64,000 bases of DNA from Halichoerus grypus (Eukaryota; Chordata; Mammalia; Carnivora; Phocidae). Made by a program: the position numbers and the translations under genes. Below the pieces are notes generated by a model, which did not search any database, was not told the origin of the DNA, and saw nothing but the letters and a program-made list of their open reading frames with translations. The stretch spans positions 50,785,530 through 50,849,529 of the forward strand of contig NC_135721.1 of the NCBI RefSeq assembly GCF_964656455.1. The letters are read 5' to 3'. Below, piece after piece: positions 36,501 to 48,500 of this stretch. The first letter of the stretch is position 1, and each line of letters opens with the position of its first letter.

Positions 36501-39500
36501 TTGAGTATTACCCCCCCCCTTTTTTTTTTTTTTGCTATCTTGATAGAGAAAAACAGAATCTCACTATTGTTTGGCTTAAATCTAAAGACTTATTTTTTAA
36601 CAGTACATCATTAGGGGTCGCCAGCTTAGTACAGGAAGTTCTGGAGCTGAGCCTACGTTGATAGATGCTTGTTCCCGTCCTTGAAAGGCACTCACTGCCT
36701 AAATCATTTCCAGTCGGAGAGTCTCTGCCTTCCCATTCCTGACACAGAGGAGAAATCCCTGCCACTCTCCCAACATTCTCTAAAGCCTCATTAGCAGTGC
36801 CAGGAGAGGGAGGAGATGTTCACATCTACAAAATGCTACAAGAATTTCAGAGATTTGCTATCTACAAAATCTTTTTAGGCCAGAGTCATCATCTCTTTCT
36901 ATTTCTCTGGTGCTTGAGAAGAAAAACCTCCAGCTGTTTTCAGCAAGAGAGGATGTGATGATTGGACCACTAGACCTCAGCCCACGTCTGCAAGGACACA
37001 TCCAACACATGGATCTGTGTCCCTGCTGCTAGGTGGGCATCATCTGGTTTCAGAGAGTTCATGAGGATGAAACCAACCAAGAAACAGTTTCTGCATCTGA
37101 ACTCTAGGGAGTCAGGCTCTGTATAAGTTCATTTCTGTTTCTTTCCCCCACCCCCTTTTGTCTGCCTGCCCCTGGCTGAGTCACAAACGTTGCACCAACG
37201 GTGAGAACACCTGGGTTCTAGTTCCGATTCTGCCCTTGATTAGCTGGAAGGCTTTCACTTTCTTTAGGCTTCTGTTTCCTCTTCTGCAAAACCAGAGAGT
37301 TAAGAGTAGAAGGTCACTATGGCCTCCTTCACAGAAGTGGAGGGTCTTAGAGCTACCAGGGCCTCGCTGAGTTCATGGAGAAGAGACTTGAGGTCCAGAG
37401 AGGTGACATGACGCACCTGTTTCTGCAGAGCCACCCCTCAGAGAGGCACCCCCTTGGGTTTTGATTTCCAAGTCAACTAAGTCACAAGAGCAAGAGATTG
37501 CTTTTGAGGTTAGACCCTCCTATTGGACACAAAGTAATTTCATTCACTTTAACACAGACACCATTTTTCAGACTTCAAAGCCCTCCAAAGCCTAAAACTC
37601 CAGGTATTGCCCAAAGAAATCCACCAAGCTCTCTAGTCTCCGTTTTAAAAAGCATTTTCTATTTTTTAGGGAGGATGCTTAGGGTTAAAATCACATCCGG
37701 GGTAGCATTGGGGTGTTTGCACGGGGAGAATGAACAAGGAGTTGGGGGCATGCTTTGGGACTGGATATGGAAACTGATCTGGAGTAAATGAAAAATCTCT
37801 CTTTCTTCACTAAAGTTTAAAAGGCTTGAAGTTTTAATTGGTCATTTGCTCCTATGCAGATCCTGGTGCTAAGAAATCATGGAGTGGTTGCTCTAGGTGA
37901 CACCGTGGAGGAGGCATTTTATAAGGTCTTCCACCTGCAGGCTGCGTGTGAGATACAGGTGAGCAAGTTCCTCTGGGGAGTGGGCCCTGGCGTGGCTCTG
38001 ACAGAGTCCCCACTGGCCGTGATTTAAGGAGTCCTGGGAGCCAGCCATCTAAAAGCCTTGCCCTATTTCTCTGCCTTGGCACCACCTTATCCTTCTAAAG
38101 TTTCGCACTTAGAATCAGTTTTGTAGCTTTAAAATATTTATCACTGTTGCCTAACAACCAGTATCTACCTCTTGGGGGTCAGTGCCCAGGACAGGGAGCT
38201 GCCTAGGCCCATCAATCGGAAAGTGGGAGAAACCGTAATAGGGGATAGAAAAGTTCTTACCATGCTCACGTATTACCTGGGGTATAACTGTTACATCTAG
38301 CTATGGCAAATAGACACCACATCGTAGGTGGGCCTTTTTTTGTCCGGAGGGTGTAGTTTGCAAAGACCATGAACATGGTCCAGCCCAGAAAGGGGTGAAG
38401 TTAGACATGGCAAGCCTGAACACCAGGGAACCCCCAACGTAATGTCCAAGGAGCCCATCGTGAGGTTCTCCTAACTAGTAGGGGATGGGGTGGAGGGTGG
38501 GTGGGGATTGTCAGTGATCATGAGACCCCTAAAGGAATTGGTGGAAAAGCAATAGGAAAACACAAATCCTATAGTTTTGCCAGATAACAAGGTGGTGTTA
38601 CATAAGCCAAACACATGCTCCTTTCATTGTGGCAAGCTGTCAGGAGTGAGTAAGGGGGCCTTGCAAACTGAATGGACTCCAGCCTTTCCAGCTCTGGGAT
38701 ATGTGTCTTTGGGTCAGGGACTTGCTTTCCTCATCTGGACAAGGGGGGGGCCTATGGGATCCTTGTGAGGATGGGGCCTTTCAGATAAGGAGAGGTGTTG
38801 CTGATGGTATTTTTAGGACTCAGTTGACAGAAGGGAAGGCTAACTGCTCCAGGATGAGTCAGCTCTTCGCAAGGTCCTTTGGTGTCCTGTCTGCCCTCTC
38901 CTGGCTGGTCTGGGCAGAGCAGCGCCCCAGGCGGAATGCCTGCCTTTGTCTTGGCAGCTGGGGGACAGGGGAAAGAATGGGATAATCCCAGAGGCATTGC
39001 TAGTGGAGGTTCTGCAGGTGGCACCTTTCTCAAGGGTTTTTAAATGAATATGTTGAGAGGACAGTTGTTAAGACAATGATGAAGAGGTGTTAGAGTGGTA
39101 TGAGACTGCCCCATCCCCCCCAGACAGCGGGGGTCATAACAGAAGGTGGAGAAGGTAGAACCAGGGTCAAGGCAGTTCCTTCCTGATGCAGCCCCAACCA
39201 GAGATGCTGGCCCTGAGCTCTGACCCCTGACTGATGTTAGAACCTGGCAGAGCCTCTGATATGCCCACTTTCTTTTCCCCATATCTGTGCTCTAACGAGT
39301 TCCCCATCTTCCTTCTGAAGAAGAGGTTTCCATGAGAAAATAGTTCGTACCATTTTGCAAAGACAGCATGGCCTGGAAATGAATGGAGAGAGATGCCCAT
39401 GTGTCCCCCATCACGTGGTGAAGACCTGTCCCCGGCTACACGCTGAAAAATGGCCTCCGTACAGTTTAACCAAAGGCAGGACGGCCGTCTAGCAGCTGGG

Positions 39501-42500
39501 GAGATGAAAGCACAGAGCTGCCGGCCACTGGCCCCGACAGCCCCAGCGGCTTCTCTCGGCCCTGTCTGTTGTCACTTTCTTTTCCGTCAGGACTGCCATG
39601 TGACCTTGTTAAAGTGCATCAGGCGATAGAAGCAAATAACCTCCAGAAAACCTCCAGTGGCTTTTTTTTCAGCTCGTGGAGCAGGGAGGCTTCTAGAGAG
39701 AGAAAAGAAGCTAGAGGGTGTGGAAGCAGAACAGGCCAGATTAGACCAGAGGTGTGGGTGGTTTAGGGCATGGGCGACCCCATGGGCCAGTGGTCTGCAG
39801 ATGCTGTTGGGATGGTAGCCCCTGGGCAGCTCATTTCTGCTTGAACAGCCAGCACTGAGGTTCTGTTTTCATCGTGGGCTAACTTTTCTCCCTCAGTGAC
39901 CTTGGCAAACAAATGAATGTGGCTGTGGTCATTTTAGTGGTTCAAGGCTAAAAGCCTAGTCCATTCTTCTGGGGACAGTGTTCTCATTGCTCTCCATCGG
40001 TTTGGGGTTCTAGGAAACTGGGTCATCCCCAGCTGAGAGAGGCAGCTCCCTGCTCTGCTTACAGGCAGATGGGAAGAAGCTCAGGCAATTCTTCTCCATC
40101 TGCTACCCATCGCCATGGAAACTAATGGGGAAAGGGGGAGGTGGGAGGAGGCACAGTTCTTGTAAGGATGTGGGCAGTTCTTTCCTCCATGAATGACTAG
40201 GCACATTGTTTCTTTCATAGTAAAACCTTGGAACTTTTTGATCATAAACATTGATGTGGCACTCTATGCCCCAGGTGCTATTCTAGGTGCTTTACAAATA
40301 TTACCTTCAATAATGCTCACGAGGTAGATACTACTATTTTTTTCATTTTACAGATGAGAAAACAGGCACAGAGAGGGTAAATAGCTGCCCCAAATTACAC
40401 AGCAAGTAAGTGGCAAAGCCAGGATTCAAACCCAGGCAGCCTGTGTCCGCGTCCATGTCCTTAAACACTACGTTGCACTGCCTCCGGGGGAAATGAGGGT
40501 CGGTGGGAAAGATCAGCTGACAGCACTCCAAGTCAGGGTTCCAGGGTCCCAAGGGCTGGAGCCCTGCCTTGGCCAGATGGGGGTCTGGGATGAACCAGGT
40601 AATTGATCTACCGGCTGGGATTCACTGCCTTTGAGAGTGCATGCCCACGCGCTCAGCCTGTGTGCGTGTGAGGGACTTCAGCATTAGAAAATACGGCAAC
40701 AGAGGCCAGAACCGGAACTGGTGAATGAGCATAACAAAAAGGTGGATTTGCACTTTGTGTAATCTACGCCAACTCACTGTAACCCTTCTAACATTTGGAC
40801 CACAGTATAGTAGGCTGCCTCCCTAGGCACGGAGCTGACTATCTCCAGGGATATTGGACAAGGACCCTTAGCTTTGGTGGATGCAATTTAGCTTGCTGGC
40901 TAAGTCATTTAATAAACGACTATTAAAGTCTCCATCTTTGCCAGATAAAAATGGAGCCTTCAACTGGACGCATGCCTTGGATGAAGAGGGTATGGAAAAT
41001 GAGTATTCTTGCTTCCTCCTCTTCACCCTTGCAAAGGTGGCCTGGCTGACCTCCAGGAAGTCCCATAGGAGGCATTTGTTACACTGGTGAATCCAACACA
41101 CTCCAGGGTGTGTGCCGGATCCTCACAGGTTCACGGACTCATGTTGGCCAGCAAGCTAAATTGCATCCTTTCCTTTTCAGTAAAAACTGGAACACTGGAA
41201 GTTTATGTAATCGGATCATTCTCCTGTAATAAGTAGGCTTACAGGAGATATCAAATATTAATCAGATTGCAGCACAGAACACCTGGCTTCCCACTGAGAC
41301 GACTGGGAAACCATCCTCTCTCACTGTTGCTGGTCTCACCCTGGAAGCCAAATCATAACCAATTATATCTGAGTGCTGGATTCAGGGAGTAGACAGAAGG
41401 TACCATTATATGGATATGGAATTAGAAAATAAGGAGATTGGTTAGATTAATAAATGTCTTCTAGGATCATTCTAAAATCGCCTGCTGTATACACACACCT
41501 CTTGCCCTAATACTCAGAGTCCATTGCCTGTAGCCACTTGTTCTGTCCCCTTGCCATGGAGCCTGGACAGTGGGGCAAATACTCCAAGTGCACTGGGGAA
41601 GCTGCGTCTCCCTCTACGGGGCCCGGCTGTGTATTATCAGCCCTTCAGGTGTCTCCATCTTCTGTGTTTCCTCAACTGACTAATACCACTGCAGAAGATG
41701 AGTTCTTCCTTTAGACCTGTTCATTCAGGCCATCAGGCTACTCTCCTGTTTTATTGGCTGAGGAGCCAGCCTTTCTTTCAAGTGACTTTTTGCTTAAAAA
41801 AAAAAAGGCAGGGAGAGATATTTCAAACACACAGAAAGATGCAGAAGAATAATATACACCCACTACTCACCACTCAGATTTAAAAAAGTAAAAGCCTTTT
41901 TACTTCAGATCTTTTCCTCTTGAAGAAATAAAATATTATAGACAAGAACTGAAGTCCCCTTTGGAGCCCTTCCTGACCTTAACCCCCACCTTCCCCAGAA
42001 ATAGTCACAAATTGAGGTTGGTCTGTATCCAGGTAACTTTTCAGTCCTCTGTATTGCTTTATTCTTGAGGTTTAACACTTGCTGCTTCCTCCTCTTCTAT
42101 AGTCTCTAAGAACTAGCATTAAGAAAGAAACTGCTAAGACCTCTTTCCCTGGAAGTGGGTACGTGCCCAGTAACTTTGGAGCAGCTTTTCCTCTGGGAGG
42201 GAAAAAGCCAGATACAGCTCACATTTCTAGACATGTGTACACACACACATACATGCACGCACACTGAGGTCTTTCTGCTCTTTGCTGCAGGTCTCCGCCC
42301 TGTCCGGCGCTGGGGGAGCGGAGAACCTCATCCTCCTGGAGCAGGAGAAGCACCGACCCCACGAAGTGGGCTCCGTGCAGTGGGCAGGGAGCACCTTTGG
42401 GCCTATGCAGAAGAGCCGGCTGGGGGAGCATGAGTTTGAGGCCCTAATGAGGATGCTGGACAACCTGGTGAGTCGGTTGAGACTCAGCCCCCTGTAACCA

Positions 42501-45500
42501 GTCAGGGGGGATGCAGTAGGTGGACATGAGAATTGCAGCATCATGAAGCTGTTAAAGCCTCATTGATTGGCAACTGACTCAGAATTTGTGGTCATTCTAA
42601 TCGTAGTTGAGTTTTCTTAAATGATGGCCTTTACCACCCAGTTCTAAAGGCTGTCGATGCCATCTTATATTGTGGCTCAGTTCACTCTTTTCTAGTTAGT
42701 TCTGCCTTGGTATCTCGTGACTTTAATGTAGAAACCATGTAATACTCTAATTTCTTTATTCTGGTGAGCAACATTCTAACAATATCCTGTCATAATGATT
42801 GAATGAATCAATCATGTAAGGAGTTAACTGGTATGTGTCTAGGGGTGGGCTTTAAAGGATACAAAATCTAACAATCTAGTTGATGATAGGACATATAAAT
42901 AGGAGACAGTTGGAGAACAAGAGCAAAGTATGCATGATGAGGAGCTAGTTGCAGGAAGAGAACATAACTTCTTCGATTGCTCGGAGAAGTGAAAGATGAA
43001 ACCTATCTTTGGACCGTTTCTATATCTGATTCATGTTCCCCTCCTGACTGCTACTACCTTGGACCCTCTTTATTGTGTCCAGATCACTGCAATAATTAAT
43101 CTTTTTCTCCTTGCCTCCAGTCCCTCCAAACCATCCTTACCTTATTACCAGGCTGACTGTGAGGGTCACTTTATAATGATGAAAAACACAATCCACCTTG
43201 AAAATACAATTCCTTTTAACATTCATGTGCCGAGTAATCCATGCCTAAATAAAGCACCAGAGCCAGACAGATTCATACAGGAATTCTTTCAAATCTTTAA
43301 GAAACACACGATTCTTTTTTTTTAAGATTTTATTTATTTATTTGAGAGAGACAGAGAGAGGGCACAAGCAGGGTGTGAGGCAGGTAGAGGGAGAGGGAGA
43401 AGCAGACTCTCCGCTGAGCAAGGAGCCTGATGTAGGGCTTGATCCTAGGACCCCAATATCCCAGGACCCCGGGATCATGACCTGAGCTGAAGGCAGATGC
43501 TTAACTGACTGAGCCACCCAGGTGCCCCAAGAAACAGACAATTCTTCTGCCATTTAAACTGTTTCAGAGAGTGAAAGTGGAACATGAAACTGTAACAGTT
43601 ATAACACATTCAGACCAATCTTGCTTTGAGTTGATGAAAAATGCTGCATGAGGGTGCCTGGGTGGCTCAGTCATTAAGCGTCTGCCTTCGGCTCAGGTCA
43701 TGATCCCAGGGTCCTGGGATCGAGTCCCACATCGGGCTCCCTGCTCAGTGGGAAGCCTGCTTCTCCCTCTCCCACTCCCCCTACTTGTGTTCCTGCTCTC
43801 GCTGTCTCTCTCTCTGTCAAATAAATAAATAAAATCTTTAAAAAAAAAAAAAAGAAAGAAAAATGCTGCATGAAAACTAGCAGGTAGTATCCAGCATAAC
43901 ATTAGAATAATAATACATAATAACAAAGCAAAGGCTCACTCCTAGTATTCAAGGATGGTTTAATATTAAGAGAGAGCACAAGCAGGGGGAGTGGCAGGCA
44001 GAGGGAGAGGGAGAAGCAGTCTCCCCAATGAGCAGGGAGCCCGATGTGGGGCTCGATCCCAGAACCCTGGGATCATGACCTGAGCCAAAGGCAGATGCTT
44101 AACCGACTGAGCCACCCAGGCGCCCCTATTATAAATCTTTTAAATATATTTCATGATATTAGTGAGTCAAAGGATTAAAAACCTTTTGGTCATTTTAATA
44201 AATACCAAAGTCATTTGATAAAAATATAGTATCAGTTTATAAAAATAATAGCTGTTAAGACAGGAGGACACTTATTTAACATGATTAAAGTAATTTTTTT
44301 CTGAAAACAAGAGCCAATATACTGGTAACACTACAAGTATTTCCATTAAATTTTGAAACAGAACAATGATTCTTTCTGTCAGCACTTTTAATATTGTTCT
44401 GGAATAATACTGGAACTCAATCTAAGGTGGTGAGGCATAAAAATAAATATTGAAAAGGAAACAAAATTACTATTCTGTATAGAGAGTATGGTTACATGCC
44501 TATAAAATCCCAAAGAGCCAACTAAGAAAAAATATTAGAAATAACGAGTGCATTTTAAAGTAGTCAGTTATGAAAATATATTTAAAAATTAGTAGCTTTT
44601 TTTGCATCTTAACATATAATAATATATTTGAAAATATAGTAATGGGAGAAAATAGCCCTATTTGCAAATGCAGAAAGAACATAAAACATTAAGCAGAACT
44701 GATTTAAAGAAAACCATAATTGTTTATCAATAGACGTCAGAGAAAATCTGAACTTAATAAAGAGCCACAATTTCCTCTTGGTTAGAAAATCCCATAGGGT
44801 TAAGAGGTTGCTCTTCCAAATTAATAAACTCTGTAATTCCTTCAATAATAGGGGAGCACAGAAGGACTTAGCAAAAATGTTTTCCCAAGTGAAATTCAGA
44901 ATGGCTAGGAAAATCCTATAAAAAGAAGAGTAATTAGAGATACTTGTCCCATCACATGGTAAAGCATGAAAAATCTTCAGCAACTAAACAGAGGAGCACT
45001 AGCGCAGAATGAACAGGTGAATCAGTAGGACAGCTTAGAGAATCCAGAAATAGACCCTAAATGTATGAGAACTTAACACAGGGCAACTAGGCATCTTATA
45101 AAGCAGTGGGAGAAAGATTGAGTGCTAGCCCTTTGGGAAATAAATAAGGTGGATCATTCCTTTCAACAAGATGAATTCCGCAGGGCTCCTGGGTGGCTCA
45201 GTTAAGCGTCTGCCTTCAGCTCAGGTCATGATCTCAGAGTCCTGGGATCGAGCCCTGCATCGGGCTCCCTGCTCAGCAGGAAGCCTGGTTCTCCCTCTCC
45301 CTCCTCCCTTCCCCCTGCTTGTGCTCTCTCACTCTCTATCTCAAATAAATAAATAAAATCTTAAAAAAAAAAACAAGATGAATTCCTGATTTATCAAAAA
45401 TTTGAACATAGGGCGCCTGGGTGGCTCAGTTGGTTAAGCGACTGCCTTCGGCTCAGGTCATGATCCTGGAGTCCCGGGATCGAGTCCCACATCGGGCTCC

Positions 45501-48500
45501 CTGCTCAGCAGGGAGTCTGCTTCTCCCTCTGACCCTCCTCCCTCTCATGCTCTCTGTCTCTCATTCTCTCTCTCGCAAATAAAAAAAAAAAAAAAAAAAT
45601 TTGAACATAAAAAGTAAATTCATATAGATATTAAAAAACAGATTTATATTTTTGATGCTCTTGTGTTGGGAAAGAACTTGTCAAGTATGGTGGGAAAGTC
45701 TAACAAATATTGACAGATATGATTATATTAAAATTGAAAATGTATATTTTTATAAACTATCTCTCCATCATAAACAAAGCTGAAAGACAAACTATGGAGG
45801 AAAATATTACAACATCTGTGACATTCAAAAAATTAAAATCCTTAATGTAGAAAGCGGTATTATGAATCAATGTGAAAACAATAAACATCTCAATAGAAAA
45901 ACAAACCAAGAACACAAGCAGTTTACAAAGGAAGAGATTCAAGTGGCCATTAAAAATATCTAGTTTTACTAGTAATAAAAAAAAGAATTTAAAAAGTTGG
46001 AGGATTTTACTTTTAACCCTTCTGATTGCCAAAGTTTTTTGTGTTTTTTTTTTAAACCTCAGCAATATTCAGCAGATGGGAGGGAGGTGAGAACTGGGAA
46101 CTCCAGCACAATTGGTAGAAGTATAACTTGGCTCAACATTTTGGGAAGATAATAAATACATGAAAACTTTTAATGTATACCCCTTGACCCGGTAATTTTT
46201 ATTCTAGGAGAGAATCTTTAATTGCCTAAAGAAAACTGTATAAATATACTTATTTCACGGTTGTTTATAATATTTTAAAAATGACAAAGTGTCAGTGCTA
46301 TCAATTATTTTTTACTAAATCATAAAAAAATAAGGGTTTCTGTGTGTTTATAGGTTCAATAATGTGAAAAAAAAATCTCTAAATCACATAAATAAACTAG
46401 AAAAGCAGCTTGTAAAGTTGATTATGCAGTATGGTCCCATTTATATACTGTTTTACATATATAATTATAGAACACATATATATAACATATATATTCTATA
46501 GTTATATATTATGTATATACTTACATACATGCACATATATATATGCTTACAGAGATGACCAGAAAGATTTTTAGTGGTTATCTCTGGGGATGAGATTTTT
46601 AAATAAAACCCACTTCTTTCTTATGTTTTTCATTATTGCCTGATTTTTCTAGATAGGTCTGTATTTTCTTTATAATCGGAAAAATATTTTAATGCCTCTT
46701 TAATTTAAAAAAAATAAGAAGAAGATAGGCAAAGCCAAGAAGGAATCACATGAGGAGCTCTCAAGATGACTGAATGTTCTCACCAAGCAGGAGCCATTTC
46801 TACCTCTGTGGGACATGGTCTTGCTTAGGAGACAGGGATGTTTGTGAGTCAGATTTCAGGGTTCCAAGAAAGAAATGGCTTCGAAGCCTTGGAGTCAAGA
46901 AAATGAGGGTTAACTGTTAGAATCAGCTGGCAAGCTTTTAAAAATCCTGCAGCCCAGACATTGTCCACTGAAATCAGCAGCTCTGAGGTGGGCACAAGTA
47001 CCAGCATTTTTAAAGCCCCCAAGGGATCCCAGCATGCAGCCAGGGCTGAGAACCCCTGGAGTAGATGGAAAACTGGAACACTGTTAGGGTAAGGAGACCT
47101 GTCTGTCTGGTCCACAATGTTCTAGGGATTTTTTCAGCTCTGATCAGAGGGCTTGTTGGGGTGAAGGAAAGAGGGTGTTGGGGGACCAGGAGAAGGGAAC
47201 AATTCTGAAACACATCAAAGGAGCAGCACTGTGTTATGGAGATTTTGGGTTAAACTAAGTCCTTCAGAAAGAAGAGGGCAAAGGGTGTGTGAGATATGTG
47301 CGTGGAGGCCATGTTTCCCACAGTAAGTGGTTCTGTTTCTGTCCTTTTTAGGGTTACAGAACAGGCTACACGTACCGCTACCCCTTTGTTCAAGAGAAAA
47401 CCAAACACAAAAGTGAGGTGGAGATCCCAGCCACCGTCACAGCCTTCGTGTTTGAGGAGGACGGCGCCCCGGTGCCCGCCCTGCGGCAGCATGCCCAGAA
47501 ACAGCAGAAGGAGAAGACCCGTTGGCTCAACACGCCCAACACCTACCTGCGGGTCAATGTGGCTGATGAGGTTCAGAGGAGCATGGGCAGCCCCCGGCCC
47601 AAGACCACGGTAAGGAGGAGATTGGGGTGGGGGGAGGGTGCATGGCTATATCTGTGGGTTAAGCAGCTTAATTTAAAAGGGGAACAGAACAAATATCCCA
47701 TGGGCTGGGATATTACAGTTTCCCTTTAGAGCTTCCTATTGGGCATCTAGGAGCAGCTGCTCATGCCCGCAGAACCTCTGATCACCTGTTTCTTGCACCT
47801 CTGCACTGAGGTTTGGGGCCCAAAGAGCAGATTTCTCCAGGGGGTGGCTGGACCTCACTCCCAGCAGCACAAAATCCAGGAACAATTGGTTTTTGCTTCT
47901 TCTCCCCCATATACAGGGGGCTTCTGGGAAGTTCATGGGCATCCAACATTTGGATTGTCCATCTGATGCAAACCCAGAAGATGGGTGGGATATGAATTTC
48001 GATTAAGTTGTCTTCTCCCTCCCCACACCTCTTCTCATTTTCTCTCTCACACACACACCAGTATGCATACACACACGACTCTTAATTTGATTTTTCATTA
48101 ACATTAAAGTAGCTGAAGGCAAGTAGAATAGCTCTTCATTAAAAACAAAAAACAAAAAACGATGAAGCCCTGCAAATTAAAATCAATAAGTCAGGGCACC
48201 TGGGTGGCTCAGTTGGTTAAACATCGGACTTTCGATTTCGGCTCAGGTCATGATCTCAGGGTTGTGAGATTGAGCTCTGTGTTGGCTATGCATGCTCGGT
48301 GTGGAGTCGGCTTGAGAGTCTCTCTCTCCCCCTCCCCCGGCTCTCTCTTTCTTTCTCCCTCTAAATAAATAAATAAAATTGAAAATCAGTAAGTCATCTG
48401 ATGCTAAAGGCCAAGTGGCTGCCTGTTTGTCAAATTGGTTGTCAAGGTTATGAGCCCTACTCTCCAGTGCTCTTTACAGCTGACTATTGACCTGGGGGCC

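Larger units (their letters stand above)
34221..37859 (+). other. ADD2 introns around coding exon 6
   Basis: Introns 34221-35579 (no repeat recognised) and 35724-37859 (antisense SINE at 36007, MIR at 37170-37350). The 166-codon frame at 35077-35577 is intronic, ends just before the acceptor, and resembles nothing known to me. Confidence 0.85.
37959..42290 (+). other. ADD2 intron between coding exons 7 and 8
   Basis: GTGAGC...GCTGCAG, 4.3 kb. Mostly unique-looking sequence with a MIR at 40246-40485, a 22-bp perfect inverted repeat (40879-41168) and a short CA-rich run at 42239-42262 just before the acceptor. Confidence 0.85.
43180..46730 (+). mobile_element. old L1, sense, carrying nested SINEs
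   Basis: Highly diverged AT-rich sequence reading as L1 ORF2 (CAAGGATGGTTTAATATTAA near 43950; TCTGGAATAATACTGGAA near 44400) and 3'UTR (CCCATTTATATACTGTTTTA near 46436; TTATCTCTGGGGATGAGATT near 46578). Five SINE copies interrupt it. Frames are broken; ends are approximate. Confidence 0.7.
42468..47351 (+). other. ADD2 intron between coding exons 8 and 9
   Basis: GTGAGT...TTTTTAG, 4.9 kb. Dominated by an old sense L1 with five SINE copies nested in it, then a MER5-type hAT relic at 46905-47060. Confidence 0.85.
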
